Positions 50,051 to 62,022 of a stretch of 64,000 nt of DNA are shown here, piece after piece. This stretch comes from Leucaena leucocephala. Its lineage: Eukaryota > Streptophyta > Magnoliopsida > Fabales > Fabaceae. A model generated the notes under the pieces. It ran no database searches and had not been told where the DNA came from. It was given only the letters and a program-made list of their open reading frames with translations. Position numbers and translations under genes: made by a program. Position 1 is the stretch's first letter; each line of letters opens with the position of its first letter. Where the stretch lies: assembly GCA_037074615.1 (NCBI GenBank), contig CM073535.1, positions 10,145,001 to 10,209,000 of the forward strand, written 5' to 3'.

Positions 50051-50635
50051 TAAGGTCAGAAAACATATTATGAAATATAAGAAAAAGTATATTCATATAA
50101 CAACCTGGTTTTTGGGAAATATATTGGGCAGTACTAGATTAGACTGGAATTATTCAAGAAGCCTTTACTCCTTTAGAATACACCACACATGACCTTAAAT
50201 GATGTCATGAATGATGTCATAATTTAACTTGGTAGGCAAGTAAAGTGTGAGGAGTAATCTTAGCCATTGGATCAAATAGTATAAGATTGAATCTTGACAT
50301 CCATTCACCCAAGAGACCATGGGGAGATTATGCTAAAATGGAAACTCAAAGCAAGAAGAAGGGAAAATCAAGTAGCCAAGCAAGCAAGGATTCAAGGTAA
50401 TTTCCTTCTCTTGGAGATTCATATACGTTGTAGGAAGTTTTCTCTTGGATTTCGATGTTTGAAACACCATTTACACTCTCCCTAAGGTTGCTAGACGTGC
50501 TGTACAATAGAAGGGGAAATGGAAATTAAAGCTAGAAACATATATTAAAGCTTAAACAAGCAAGAATCAAGTGGTTTGATCTTAGAAAATAATGTAATAT
50601 TCAATACAATTTTAGGAGGCTAGGTGAAACTGATA
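50051..50635 (+). mobile_element. Gypsy LTR interior fragment
   Basis: Begins with AAGGTCAGAAAACATATTA, which aligns with the interior of the gypsy LTRs, and runs through the TGATGTCAT words (about 50200-50220) and a donor-like AAGGTAA at 50394. The TATA box region is missing. The join to the RT pseudogene shows no target duplication. Confidence 0.6.
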
Positions 50636-51590
50636 TTGATTGTTTCTTCACACCATATATATGCATAAATAATAATAATATTTCATTTTATTTCTTACTA
50701 ATTTTGTATTTGCATAATGATAAATACTCATTCTTTTTTAATTTCTACAGCAATCATTGGCAATTGGTCATCTTATGTAATCACAGTTATAAAGTTGTCT
50801 TATTATGCTCCCACCATTCCAAGCTATCAGGTGATATTGAGAAGATTATGAACTCATGAGTTTTCTTCTATAGAACAATGGTCTTTCTGATAAATGGATT
50901 ACTAAATTTATAACTTTGTTCATAGGGCTATGAGAACATTCACAATTGTAAAGGTTCTTAAGCAAGCCAACTAGGTAAAAGACCCTAAATCAATCACATC
51001 AAAAGTAATAAAAATAGTAAGTGTTAGATTCGATATTTTAATGATGATAAATAATTTTGATAATGTTAATAGTAAAGAGTTGAAGGCAACCCAGAGAAAT
51101 CAATTTGTACGTCTTATACATAGTTAGACACATGCTCAATATTATCGTGTCAAATAAGACTGACCTGACTGAGGATGTAAAATTGTGTTTTTAATGATCT
51201 CATTTTTTCAATTTAGTATATATTAGTAATTCCTTAATTTCTTTGATTTCTATTTGATATTTTAGATAGTTGATCAACTTAACCCATTTTCTAAACAAGA
51301 TATTGAGGACCTATGCAATCGTTAGACTGAGTTTTTTTGTTCAAAACCTTTCTTCTCAATAGTATTTACCTTTCAATACATTTTATTCTTTTCTATTCAA
51401 ATTGTTAACTTTTTGTATTGAATTTTATTAAATGAATAATAATCAATTAAATTATATTTCTTCCATGTTGAACTCTATCTCTGCTGTTGTCTCATTTATT
51501 CCTATATTTAGGTTGTTTATTTATGAAGTTTCAGGGGATGGGGTAATGAAATGGTGAACATGTCATATTAAAAAAATAACATTTAAACTA
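50636..51590. other. AT-rich DNA, mostly unrecognised
   Basis: No gene seen. A TGTTAGATTCGATATTTTA...GATGAT stretch at about 51024 resembles the start of the copia-type LTR at 59237, so a short LTR fragment may begin there. Confidence 0.3.
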
Positions 51591-52003
51591 GACAAGAGAA
51601 GTCTAGTGTAGAAACTATTTAAACCTGAGATGTAATATTGTAACATCTATACTGGTTATGTGCAGGTGAGGTGAAGAAAATAGATTCATCTACACCAGTC
51701 ATGCTCACAACCGATATAGAAAATGCATTCATTTACACTGGACTACCTCACAACTAGTGTATATATTAGCATATTCTACACTAGCTATCAAACAGGAATG
51801 GTTTAAATGTTGTATTTTTCCCTTAGAAAATGAGCATATACACCTCATTTTTAGCCTAGTTTAGAAGAATATTTCTTTTACACTGGTGTACCATATAGTT
51901 TAAGAAATGGTACACTTTCTACACAGGTTGTATATACATTGAATCATGGTCTAGTGTAGAATCCCATTGTCAACCGGTTTAGAAAGCTTATTTTGTAATA
52001 GTG
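51591..52003. mobile_element. CACTA-type transposon end
   Basis: The stretch ends TTTTGTAATAGTG, i.e. CACTATTACAAAA read outwards-in, a CACTA terminal inverted repeat. Before it lie about seven subterminal words of the type CTACACTGG / CTACACCAG / CTAGTGTAG in both orientations within about 350 bp, as is usual for CACTA elements. The other end of the element was not found. Confidence 0.5.
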
Positions 52004-52122
52004 TGAGAAGAAGAGAGGAAGTGGATGGGAAAGAAACTGGAAAGAATCCAAATCCCACAACATTCACCCTTTATATCATATAAACTGACCTTATTCTATT
52101 TTTTAAATCTTTTTGTCCTATA
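52004..52122. other. Spacer between two CACTA-type ends
   Basis: No recognisable feature; purine-rich at its start. Confidence 0.3.
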
Positions 52123-53290
52123 CACTACTAGAAGCATAAAATTTAAGACAAAAAATTTGGGATATAAATTAGGAAAAATCTATTGTAGAAATGTTGTAGA
52201 AACCACTTGTTAACATAAAACTAGATATTTCTCTCGTGCATTGTATGGGGAGAAAAAATAGGAGCCTTGTTTAATTTAACACCATTACAGGCCTACTTGC
52301 CCATTTTTAGGTTGTTAATAGGGTTTACATAGTAACAACTATTAACAAATCTTGGTAATCCCCATTCATACTACCCATATGAATACTTGCTACCATTTAT
52401 TTAATGTTTGAAAAAGTCACATTTACCCTTGACTTCTATTTGTTTTTTTGTTTTGAATGTCTCTTTCCACATTTACTGCAAAAGGAAATTTTTCTTTTTT
52501 TACTGAGGGACATTATAAACTTTTCTATATTAATTTTGTTTGATTAAATATAAAAATAATTATTTTGCTCAATTTTCTTAGTTAAGCATCAAACATATTA
52601 ATAGCATTAAACATTACATTGCGTTGTATTACTATCTATAAAGATATGAGAAATATATTTAGCAATAATTGCTTAAAAGTATGTATGTATGGATGTGTAT
52701 ATATATATATCATAAAATTAGTTATTTTTTAGAAAGTATTTACTTGGATTTATACATAGAATTGTGTACAACCTACATGAAGTTTAAAAACCATGTTTCT
52801 TTAGTATATTTATGATTATTATGACTTATCATTATGGTTAGAAATTTGAAATATCATAGAATTAGTTAATGGGATCAGTAAATAATTACCATCATGGGCT
52901 TAAAATATTTCAAATACCAAAGTTGTTTATGATTATTATGGTTAGAATTTTCAAATATTATAGAATAAATGAATGGAATTATTGATTAATTACTATCATG
53001 GGGATCAAAATCTTTGAAAGATCAAAGTGAGATTTGGTATTAATTAATGATTGAGACTTGTAAATAAAGGAATTTAAATATTGAATTAGATCAACCCAAA
53101 CCAATTTTCAACTGAATTGGGTATTAGAAGATTTTAAGAGCATAATGGACGATTCTAATTTAACCCATTTATTAGCAAGAAAATTCATGTCAATTTCCTC
53201 CTTAAAATGTTGTAGAAACTGCCACTAGTAGATAAAACCAGGTTAGAAAGTCACACTTTCTACATCAGATGTATATCTGTCTATAAAAAT
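52123..53290 (+). mobile_element. Possible second CACTA-type element or fragment
   Basis: Starts CACTACTAGAAGC, a CACTA-like terminus. GTAGAAA words follow near 52180 and again near 53215-53270 (TTTCTACATCAGATG), resembling the subterminal words of the neighbour. The interior is AT-rich with no transposase motif. The right end is not defined. Confidence 0.35.
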
Positions 53291-53722
53291 TGTCTTCTTG
53301 ACCATTTGTTTTAGTATTCAGTCTAACAGTGGGCATTCAATAAAAAAGTTGCCTATATTTGAGACTAGCCATTGTCATAACCATTGTACAAAGTAGGCAA
53401 TTTTATTAATACATATGATTTTTGTTTCCTAAAACTACTTCTAAACCCCTAAAAAGTGAATGCAATATACATTCAATAGCCAAACCATATATTCCAATTG
53501 AAATTGATGAAATGCAATGTAGTTTTGAAACATATATATTGAAATCAAACAACTCAATTTAACATATCATTTTGCAAGAAGGCACTTACAAATCAATTGA
53601 TTCTCCTATTCCTTCCCTGGTCTTCATTACTAACAAACATATCTTCATTTTTGTAATTTGTTTTCTTGCTTGTTTTATCTTCAGTGCTTCCTAAAACATC
53701 CTACCTTTACCCCTCAGAGTAC
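53291..53722. other. AT-rich DNA, nothing recognised
   Basis: No gene, repeat or known element seen in this stretch. Confidence 0.4.
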
Positions 53723-53727
53723 ACATT
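53723..53727. repeat. Target site duplication, left copy (ACATT)
   Basis: ACATT here and at 56874-56878 flank the LTR between them. Confidence 0.88.
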
Positions 53728-54994
53728 TGTCATATCCTAATTTTTCCCTATCCCTATAGTACTGATAGTTGAAAGAGGTTTGAAAAGGATTATGATGAAG
53801 ATCAGAAGAAATCATAAAGGTGAAATGAGTCCTGAAGAAAAAGAAGGACTAAAACAAAAATTAGAAAAGGTTAAAGGCCAAAAGTTAAAGTAGAAACAAG
53901 ATTTGGGCCAAAAGTGGTAATTTCAAAAAGTTAAGGAACTTAAATGTAATTAAGTAAAAAGTTCAAGGGAAAAATTGTAATGATAGAAAGATTAGCCTGG
54001 AAAGGGTTATAACTGCCCAAAAGTTTTTCAGTCCCACATTCCATCTGTAAATAGAGGAAGTTACGCTGGTTAATCTGGCATGATACACAAATTTTATTAG
54101 GACTCTAGACAACATAAAATTATCTGATAGTCTAAAAGTTATCTGAAATTTTATCAGATTTCATAGGCTTTAGATGTAAGTGGGCAAATTATAAGAAAAT
54201 GTGCCCTACACTGTCATATGTCATAGATCTGACAGAACTCTGGAAGAAGTCCTATATAAAAAGTTATTCCCATAACAGTAAATTTTGACTGGAGTTTGAT
54301 AACACCCGTGATCCAATAATGGAACTTATCAGTATGTGAGCCTGGATAGAATGAGATCAGATGACCTCACATATAGGCCCATGATGATGTCAAGAAGGGC
54401 CCAAAACCCAGGGTACCAGTCCATCGGTAGAAGGGTGCAGTGTCCAAAAAAAGTGTGAAATTATGAAAATACCCCTGGATGCCCAGATTGTACCAAAGAT
54501 GGATGAAGGGTATTTTGGTCATCTGGGAGAGGCTAAAAACATAGCACATGGTATAAATATGATTAGTTAAGCCAGTATATGCCCTGATCCAGTACAAAGA
54601 GGGGTGAAATGACAACTATGCCCTTAGGGTAAATATAGTGCAAGAAAGGACACCAAGGGTATTTTGGTCATTTCCCAAGGGATCTATAATTAAGTTGTGG
54701 CCCAATACAAGTATGTTAATTATGTGAGAAGCCTAGACATTGATTTCCATGACAAAATACATATCCTGGTATATTATAAAAAATTAGGAACAGAAAATAG
54801 TCCGGTTGCTGTGAAACTGCTCCAATCGATACCGGATTGGACTGGAATTGGTACCGGGTTGAAGTGTCCCTTGAGCTATACTTTATGATGTCATAATTAC
54901 CTTTTTGAAAACGTTAAATCCAAGATTCAATGTGGGCCTTTAGATCAAATAGTAACCAAATCAATCTTTGCCATTCATTTTTCATGGATTTTGG

Positions 54995-55131
54995 CTATAA
55001 ATACCCCTCATTCTGCCCAAAACTGTGGCCTTGTGATTCCTTGGGGAAACTCTTGCAAAATGAAAACTCAAGCCAAGACAAAGAAGATTCAAGGTTTTAA
55101 AGTTCAAGCAAGTTAGAGATTAAAGGTAAGC
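54995..55131 (+). promoter_or_regulatory. LTR TATA box and splice-donor-like site
   Basis: CTATAAATA (54995-55003) and AAGGTAAGC (55123-55131), 128 bp apart. Confidence 0.6.
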
Positions 55132-56232
55132 AATCTCTCCTAGCTTATTTTCCTTTGATTTGGGAGCTTGAACTTAGGGTTTTCATGGGAGAAAAGTTGA
55201 GTTTTATTTAATGGGTTGTGCTTCCCAACAACCTTAGATGAAAGGGGAAAGAAGAAATTAAAGTTAGAAACATATGATTGAAGCTTAAACAAGCTAATTA
55301 AGAGATTGGTTCTTGAATCAAGTTGGTATTCTTGACTTTGCCTTAATGGAACCTGCTTGGTCTGCACTATTCATGAGGGAAGGAAATTGAATTTCAATGA
55401 TTTAATGCTTCCATTGAATTTAGATGATGATTTTTTGTAGGATTGAAAAGGTTTTGAACCTTGAAAGTATTGAAATTTCAAGATTGTAGTTTTTGAAATT
55501 CTTCTCTGTTACTATTCACTCACATGGACAGTGATTGGAATTTCATAATTTTGATACTTCTGATGGTTTTAAAATGAAAAGTTGTGTGGGATAAAGTAGA
55601 GAAATAAGTATGGGAAGAATTGGAATCAAAATGAGAATTTTTGAAACAATTAAGTGCAGTTTCGGTTCTATACAGCATGTGATGAAGGAGCTGGAATTTC
55701 ATGATTCTAAACTCATAAATGGATTCAAAATATGAAATTACGTAGGGTAAAGTCAAGGCATCAATTGATTCAAAGACCAAGTCCATTGGTTAAGATTAAA
55801 GAAAGTTAATGAGATTAATGTTCAAGAAGAAGTTATGTTAGTTAAAGTGAGTTTAATGCTCAAGGAAGTTAGATTGTAATTGATGAATGATTATGTGATG
55901 CTAGGAATTGATTGGTATGATCCAAGAGAGGCAGCCACATGTTCAAGGAAAGTGAGAAGAAATAAGCAAGTTAAGGTGAAAGAAAGTCAAGAGTTCAAGG
56001 TAGTAAACTAATCCTAAACTTGTATGCATTGAATGTTATGCTTGATTGTGCTATGGCTTGAATGAATTGTGTTGCCTATGTGCTTATGTATGAAGCTCTA
56101 TTTATATGTTTACTTTGGCCAATTGTATGTCATATGTAACATGGAAGCATGCACATGACACAATAGTAACACTTTCACAAGCAAGCACAAGTATTTACAG
56201 TAATGTATGCATTATTTAGTACCATTTGCTAC

Positions 56233-56284
56233 TGAGATTTCCCCTGAAATCTCATCCCTTTCCATGTAATACCAATTCCACAGG
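56233..56284 (+). promoter_or_regulatory. LTR hairpin with downstream AG|GT
   Basis: TGAGATTT (56233-56240), loop CCCCTG, AAATCTCA (56247-56254): 8-bp perfect stem. TTCCACAG|GTTT follows, with the AG ending at 56283, 29 nt after the stem. Confidence 0.68.
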
Positions 56285-56873
56285 TTTATGAATGATGAAA
56301 TAGGATGATGAAGCATGAAGAAACGCTAGGGATTTGATAGTATATATGTTATGTGAATGTGTAATGTTGCTGTATGACCCATGTAAGCAGTGATGGTCAT
56401 GATATAATGAAAAATAGTAAATAATGGAATAAATGTATGAAATTTTATAGAAATTTAGATGACATGCCAAGCTTCTTTTTGACACCAAGAATGCTTCATT
56501 TGGATATCTGTACAAAGAGAACTGATTTTCCAAAGTAAGGGACTAGAATCTGTTTCTAGGATTTTTGACCAAATGAACAATAAAATTTGGCGAATAAACT
56601 GTATTAATTAGCTAATCATTTGGTTTAGAAATTATTTTCCCTTAAATTTCAAGATGTTATCTTCATGTATCCTTTTGAACCACTTCAATTTGAGTTTTCT
56701 AGAATTAGTTATGATTTTTTGAAGTTCGTTGTGTAATCTGGAATACCATATGAACAGTAGTAACCCGAGAAAGAGTAAAATTTCAGATTTAGCTAATGAA
56801 CTTCCAAGGTCTTGTAAGTGGTTCTAAATGCTATTGATTGGTCCCTAATACATATGAAAGTAAGGATGTTATA

Positions 56874-56878
56874 ACATT
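56874..56878. repeat. Target site duplication, right copy (ACATT)
   Basis: Second ACATT after the solo LTR. Confidence 0.88.
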
Positions 56879-57117
56879 TGCAAGTGAATAGATCTGCAGA
56901 AGATTTACTTAGGGCCAAAAATTTAAAATTTGCAAATTGGTTGTTAGGTACTATTCATCATGCATTTTCCAAATTTAGTAGTCCAACTTTGAAAACTCAT
57001 AATTAATTCTAGAAAAATCATATGGATGTGGTTCAAATTTTTAGTTGAATATCTTTCAATTCTCTTTAAAGGGAAAATATATATATGGATTTTTACAGGA
57101 CTAGTCAGTTGAATCTT
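56879..57117 (+). mobile_element. Gypsy LTR-like fragment of another subfamily
   Basis: Contains TCCAACTTTGAAAACTCATA and TAATTCTAGAAAAATC, a block also found at 330-420 in the left-edge LTR. Both boundaries are unclear. Confidence 0.4.
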
Positions 57118-59236
57118 GTTGTATCACCCAAGAGGGTGTGAATTGGATATTTTAAAATTTTTGAAAACTCATAAAATATATTTGACTAAGATCAATGAGA
57201 GAAGATTATAAAGATATCACCCCAAGAAGAAATTGTTGAATAACGATTGCACAAGTCAATATACACTAATTCTGTCTAATTCACTTGACCTAAGTCTAGT
57301 CCCCAAAGTTCATCTGAGTGTTTCACTATATTCTAAGATCCCATGGGCTCTTGGTGCCTCAGTACATTCATATAAGAATTCTCTCTCACTCCCCTTACAC
57401 CTTGTAAGGTTACAAACACTCAAGAATCTACTTGAGAAAATTAGATAATGACTTATACAAATGGAACTCTCTTAGTAAAGTATCTATGATAATCACTTGA
57501 GCTCAACTGTATAAGTTTCTCTCTTACAAGAATATGTATGCTTTGAATCAAAATAGAGAAACATATTAAAATAGAGATCTAATGATTATGATCAAAGCAC
57601 ATTATGTGTATCTCTTGTTTTTCTTTTAAATCTCCTAACTTTTCAACTTTTTAACTTTGCCTTCTTCTTCTTTTATACTTGATTCTTCAAAATTCAGTTG
57701 AAGCATTGAAGTAGCGATTGAGATAGCTGTTAACCAATACAGCTATTGTTATTTGTTGATATGGATAATTTGGCTCTTTAGTTGATCTCTTGGTTAATCT
57801 TGATTCAACCTGTAAATAATCTTGAAACATGCTTTAGTAAAGATATATAATCAGTGTGTAAGCATATAGCAAGTGTCTACAAATAATTTTAGAATTAAAG
57901 ATAAAAATATAATAAAGTCTGGTTTTAACCTCTTTCCACAAAATATCTTGACTTGTCTAAGAGCTTATCGAATAGCACCATTATCGAAAAGGTCTTCGAT
58001 AAATTAATGAAAAATTAAATTTAAAATAGGTAAAACCTTTTCGAGTAGTTCTTCAATAATTAGCCTTATCGAAAAGTACTTTGACAAATGTTCAATAAAC
58101 TATTTGAAGAATTTTCTTTCAAATCATATGCTTTCATATTTGGATAAATAAGCTCTTTGAATAGCTTATCGATAAATGCTTAAATATATCCTTTTTCAAA
58201 CTTTTCAAATAAACTTTCAATTATTCTAATATTTTTTCAAATCATATATCATATTTGGATATAGTAGTTCATAAGATCATTTTAATAAATATGATCAAGA
58301 CTTAATATCATTTAACACAAGTTTATCTTTTAGTTCAATAGATCAACGCATAGATTAAATCATAACAGAACAAGTCATCAACAAATAATCAACTAAGATC
58401 AAGTTATAGAATTCATGAAGATCATTCATTCAATCAAATCCAAGTAATTCATAGGCTTAACAAAGATATTCCATAAATTATCCAATCATTATTTCAACAG
58501 ATTAAATTTAACAAAGGATATTATGGAAGATCTCTTTGATAAATGACATGTTTTAATATTTCATTGATAAGAGCATAAAGAGTGTTACTTTCAAAATAAA
58601 CTTATCTTCATAATTCAAGATAATTCAAACCATAGCTATTTTACATTGATAAATTATCATCATAAGCACTTAATCATCATCAAGATGTTTTAAACAATCA
58701 AATCACATCAAGAGCATTAATCAATATTAAGATTCTAGTTATTTGAATTTGAAACATCTTATTTCTTATTTCTCAATTTGATTAGCTCACTTTAAAGATC
58801 ATTAATTATAATAGAAGATCAGTGATATGGACATTTCAAAAACATTTTCAATAATAAGATTTTAAGCCTTAAAAACCTTTCCAATCTCTGATCATAATGT
58901 TTTAAACAAATAAGACAATAGTTCATCAAAAGCAAGTATCAAAATATATGAAAGATCATTTATCAGTGCTTTTGAAAAATTATAAATTTTTTCTTGTTCA
59001 TTTAAGAGTTATTCAATAAATCCCCTTATCAGATAGTCCTTCCATAAATGCGCTTTAGAAAACATAATGACTTCTTTAAAAAAAATTATTTATTGACCAT
59101 CTTATCAATAAATACTCTGTTAGATTAATTCTTTGATAACTCTTTTCATAAAATTCTTTTCCAAAGCTGAGTCTATGAAATACTTATCGAAGGTTTCTTT
59201 AATAAATCTCCTTATCGAACTCTTTTATCGATAAGT
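57118..59236 (-). mobile_element. Copia-type LTR, minus strand
   Basis: On the minus strand it ends with ACACCCTCTTGGGTGATAC and AACA, the same kind of 3' end as at 4305. Further in it has the GCACCAAGAGCCC block that also occurs at 4062-4075. The part 57860-59236 is rich in TTATCGA words. The LTR start was not found, so the boundary at 59236 is set by the opposed LTR that follows. Confidence 0.45.
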
Positions 59237-59429
59237 GTTAGAGTGAATATATTTTGATGATGACAAAAGAAAAGAATTGAGTTGATGTTTTTGAAGTGAT
59301 AGAATTGTGTTTTTAATTAAATAAAGTTTAAGAAGAAAAGATAATCAAGTTGTTTAATGATGTGAAAAAGTGTTTATGGAATGATGAAAATGAATTTGTA
59401 ATCAAATGGAGTTAAAAGAAGTTAGTAGA

Positions 59430-59800
59430 GTTAATCGATTAGTTATTCGATTATTGAGCATTAATAGATTAGTTAATGGATTAATATCAATTAATCGATT
59501 GAATGATAGATTAATTAAAAGACAACAACCTATTTTACAAAAGAAAATCAATTAATCGATCAATGAGTGACCATTAATCGATTAATGTCTTTCAGAAAAA
59601 AGTTAATGAGCCAATTAATCGATTAATGTATTGAAAACATATTTTCTTTTGAACAAAGATATTACTATTAATTGATTAAGTAATTGTAATTTATATTAAT
59701 TTCTTAACTGTTCAATCAATTAGTGAAGTTTTAGCTTTGTGAAATTCAAATATAAACTAAATAATCGATTGGTTAATTGATTAATTTATTGATTACTTCA
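59430..59800. repeat. Cluster of TTAATCGATTAA-type palindromes
   Basis: At least eight full or one-off copies of a 12-bp palindrome within some 370 bp, irregularly spaced. Confidence 0.7.
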
Positions 59801-60058
59801 TGTTGAAATCTTTTCTATTTCAAATCTTCTAGTCACGCTAATCAATTAGGAGTTTGATTAACTTTAGAAACCTCAAAGATACATTTGTTTTAAGCTACAT
59901 ATTTATTTTCTACTTTATACAATTGATTCATGTGATAACTTGCCTTTGATTCTCAGTATCCATGACTAATCTTCTGAGTGACTTGTCTTCATAATATTAC
60001 ATCATATTATGCATAAATATTTGAATAAGTATGATGCTTTGTTTTCTATTTTACACAT

Positions 60059-60388
60059 TATAACATCCTCCTTTTATTATATATTAGCGACCATTCAGTA
60101 GCATTTGGAACCACTTCTAGGGCTATTGAAGTCAAATCATACAATCTGGAATTTACTCCCAGCGAGTACTATTCACTGTGTAAATTCCAGCGGAGTGACC
60201 TGACTTTAAAAAATCATAACTAATTCTAGAAAAATTGAAATGGGGTGGTTCAAATTGCTACTCAAATATAACTTAATGTTCTTTCAGGGAAAAATAACTT
60301 GTTGACCATGATTTAACCAAGTCCATATCAATCAATGTCTAAAGTTTACTATTCATCCTACATTTTTCCCTAATTCCAGCACTTTGGT
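60059..60388 (-). mobile_element. Gypsy LTR 3'-end fragment
   Basis: Starts TATAACATCC and matches the reverse complement of the last 330 bp of the LTR at 62023-63914, up to the ATTCCAGCACTTTGGTCCC block. The rest is missing. Confidence 0.65.
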
Positions 60389-61070
60389 CCCATCAATTCT
60401 AATTAATTGATTAGGTAATCGATTAATATAGAATAGTCTTTGAAAATAGGCAGAATCTCTATATGATTTTAAAGTTGTCACAACTAAATTAATCTTATAC
60501 ACTTAACCTCCAATATCTTTGAGTATGCATTATTCTACTATCATTCTTGTCATGATTAAATCTATTCAAGTTTCAATTCATTTCATCGTATCCTTACTTC
60601 ACATAGTTATAGACTAATGATTACATCTTGAAGTTCTTACAGGATTATTAATAGAAGATCAAACTAAGTTGAGTTTAAAGCTAAGAGATGAGAATAGATT
60701 AAAATATAAGCCAACAGATGTTCAATGACAAAAATCAAAGGAAGATAATCTTAACAGAAATAATGCCCAACGGTCATAAATATCAACAATAAATAGAAGA
60801 GCAATAAAAAATAATTAGGTTGGCAACGATGAACAAAAATATGATAATGATAAGATAACAACATTAATCCATGAAAGCATCAAGCATTCATAAAACCAGA
60901 AAACGTTCTAACTCTTCAATCTTCATGCATTATTCTTTAAGAGAGATTTATGATAAGCTTCAATGTCTATAAACTCACTATTTTTTAGAGTTAGATTCAC
61001 CCTCATTCTTCATCTATATAAGAGCAAAACCTTAGAATCAGGGGATTCAAGGTTGAGAATTGCTTGTATC

Positions 61071-62022
61071 TGTTTAAGGGGGAGTGTTGCCACTAGAGTG
61101 TGGTGTAACCTCAAATTTGAGGTGGTTCTCAATTAGCCATTAAAATTGAGGTTGTAAAGGCTACCAAGTGCCCATTGTAATCTGGGTGTTTTGATAGGCT
61201 CGAATTGTCATCATTCGATCCATAAAAAATAATGGTTGCACCCAATAATATAGTGTAAGGCACAACCCTATCATTCTTCTCAATGGGCATTTTTATTAGA
61301 ATCCTAGCAAATTAGTAGGCAAAGCCATTGAAAAACTGAGTAAAAATATGGGTTTTTAGGTTTGATCGAAAATTGATACTATAAAATAACGGTGCAGTAA
61401 AGTAAATATTTTTGTATTTTTGATTAAGATGAAAATGAATTGGATTGTGAAAGAAATATGTTAAGAAAGACTCTTCATGATGAAAACACAACTATCCTTA
61501 CTCTTAATTTGATATGGGAGATTTGAAATCACTAAGTCTTAAATAAAACCTCAATCACTAGATTGATTCCAGTGCAATAATGGTTCTCAAACTCCTTTGA
61601 TCAAAGTTAGCTTAAAAACTTCTTAATACACTATTAAAAACCACTTAGTGTGTAATTAAATCAGATGATGATAATACCCTCAAATGATCATGAACCAACA
61701 ACTATAGACTTCAAACAATTGAATTAAATATCAATAATCATTGATAATAGTCCAACTATCCAGAAATCAAAACTGAAATTTTTATATTAAAATCAACAAT
61801 CTCATCATCCAATATCAATTACAAATATCTAATTTGAGAATAGTCAATCGATATTCGATCACTAGTCATACAATGAAATCCCTAAATCTAGAAATGTCAA
61901 AATATGAAATAGATACAGATTAAGATAGAAAACTCCCTAGTGTAGTCCATGAGTTGAAGATATGTTGTCCATCATAAAGAGACTAAAGTTCTAGCCTCTC
62001 ATAGCTCCTACTGTGCTGCCAT
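61071..62022. other. Unrecognised DNA
   Basis: Starts with a purine-rich AAGGGGGAG stretch followed by TGTT, which resembles a polypurine tract with an LTR start, but I cannot match the following 950 bp to any other part of the window. No gene seen. Confidence 0.3.

Larger units (their letters stand above)
53728..56873 (+). mobile_element. Solo gypsy LTR
   Basis: 3146 bp; starts TGTCATATCCTAATTTTTCC and ends AAGGATGTTATA. Flanked by ACATT on both sides with no internal domain. Carries the full set: TGATGTCAT word (about 54888), TATA box, splice-donor-like site, hairpin and AG|GT. It is the cleanest reference copy for this LTR family in the window. Small frames inside are not conserved. Confidence 0.9.
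59237..61070 (+). mobile_element. Copia-type LTR, plus strand, split by a gypsy LTR fragment
   Basis: Begins TGTTAGAGTG followed by a TTTTGATGATGAC word, typical of SIRE/Maximus-like LTR starts. It carries about nine TTAATCGATTAA-type palindromes at 59430-59800 and another at 60415. The part after 60389 continues the same LTR with a CCCAACGGTCAT block like that near 3755. It is interrupted at 60059-60388. The right end is not sharp. Confidence 0.45.

Noticed and set aside
53723..56878. Possible full element instead of a solo LTR
   Set aside because: Only one LTR lies between the two ACATT copies, with no primer site or internal domain.
57233..57448. 71-codon frame in a copia-type LTR
   Set aside because: No motif and antisense to the LTR.
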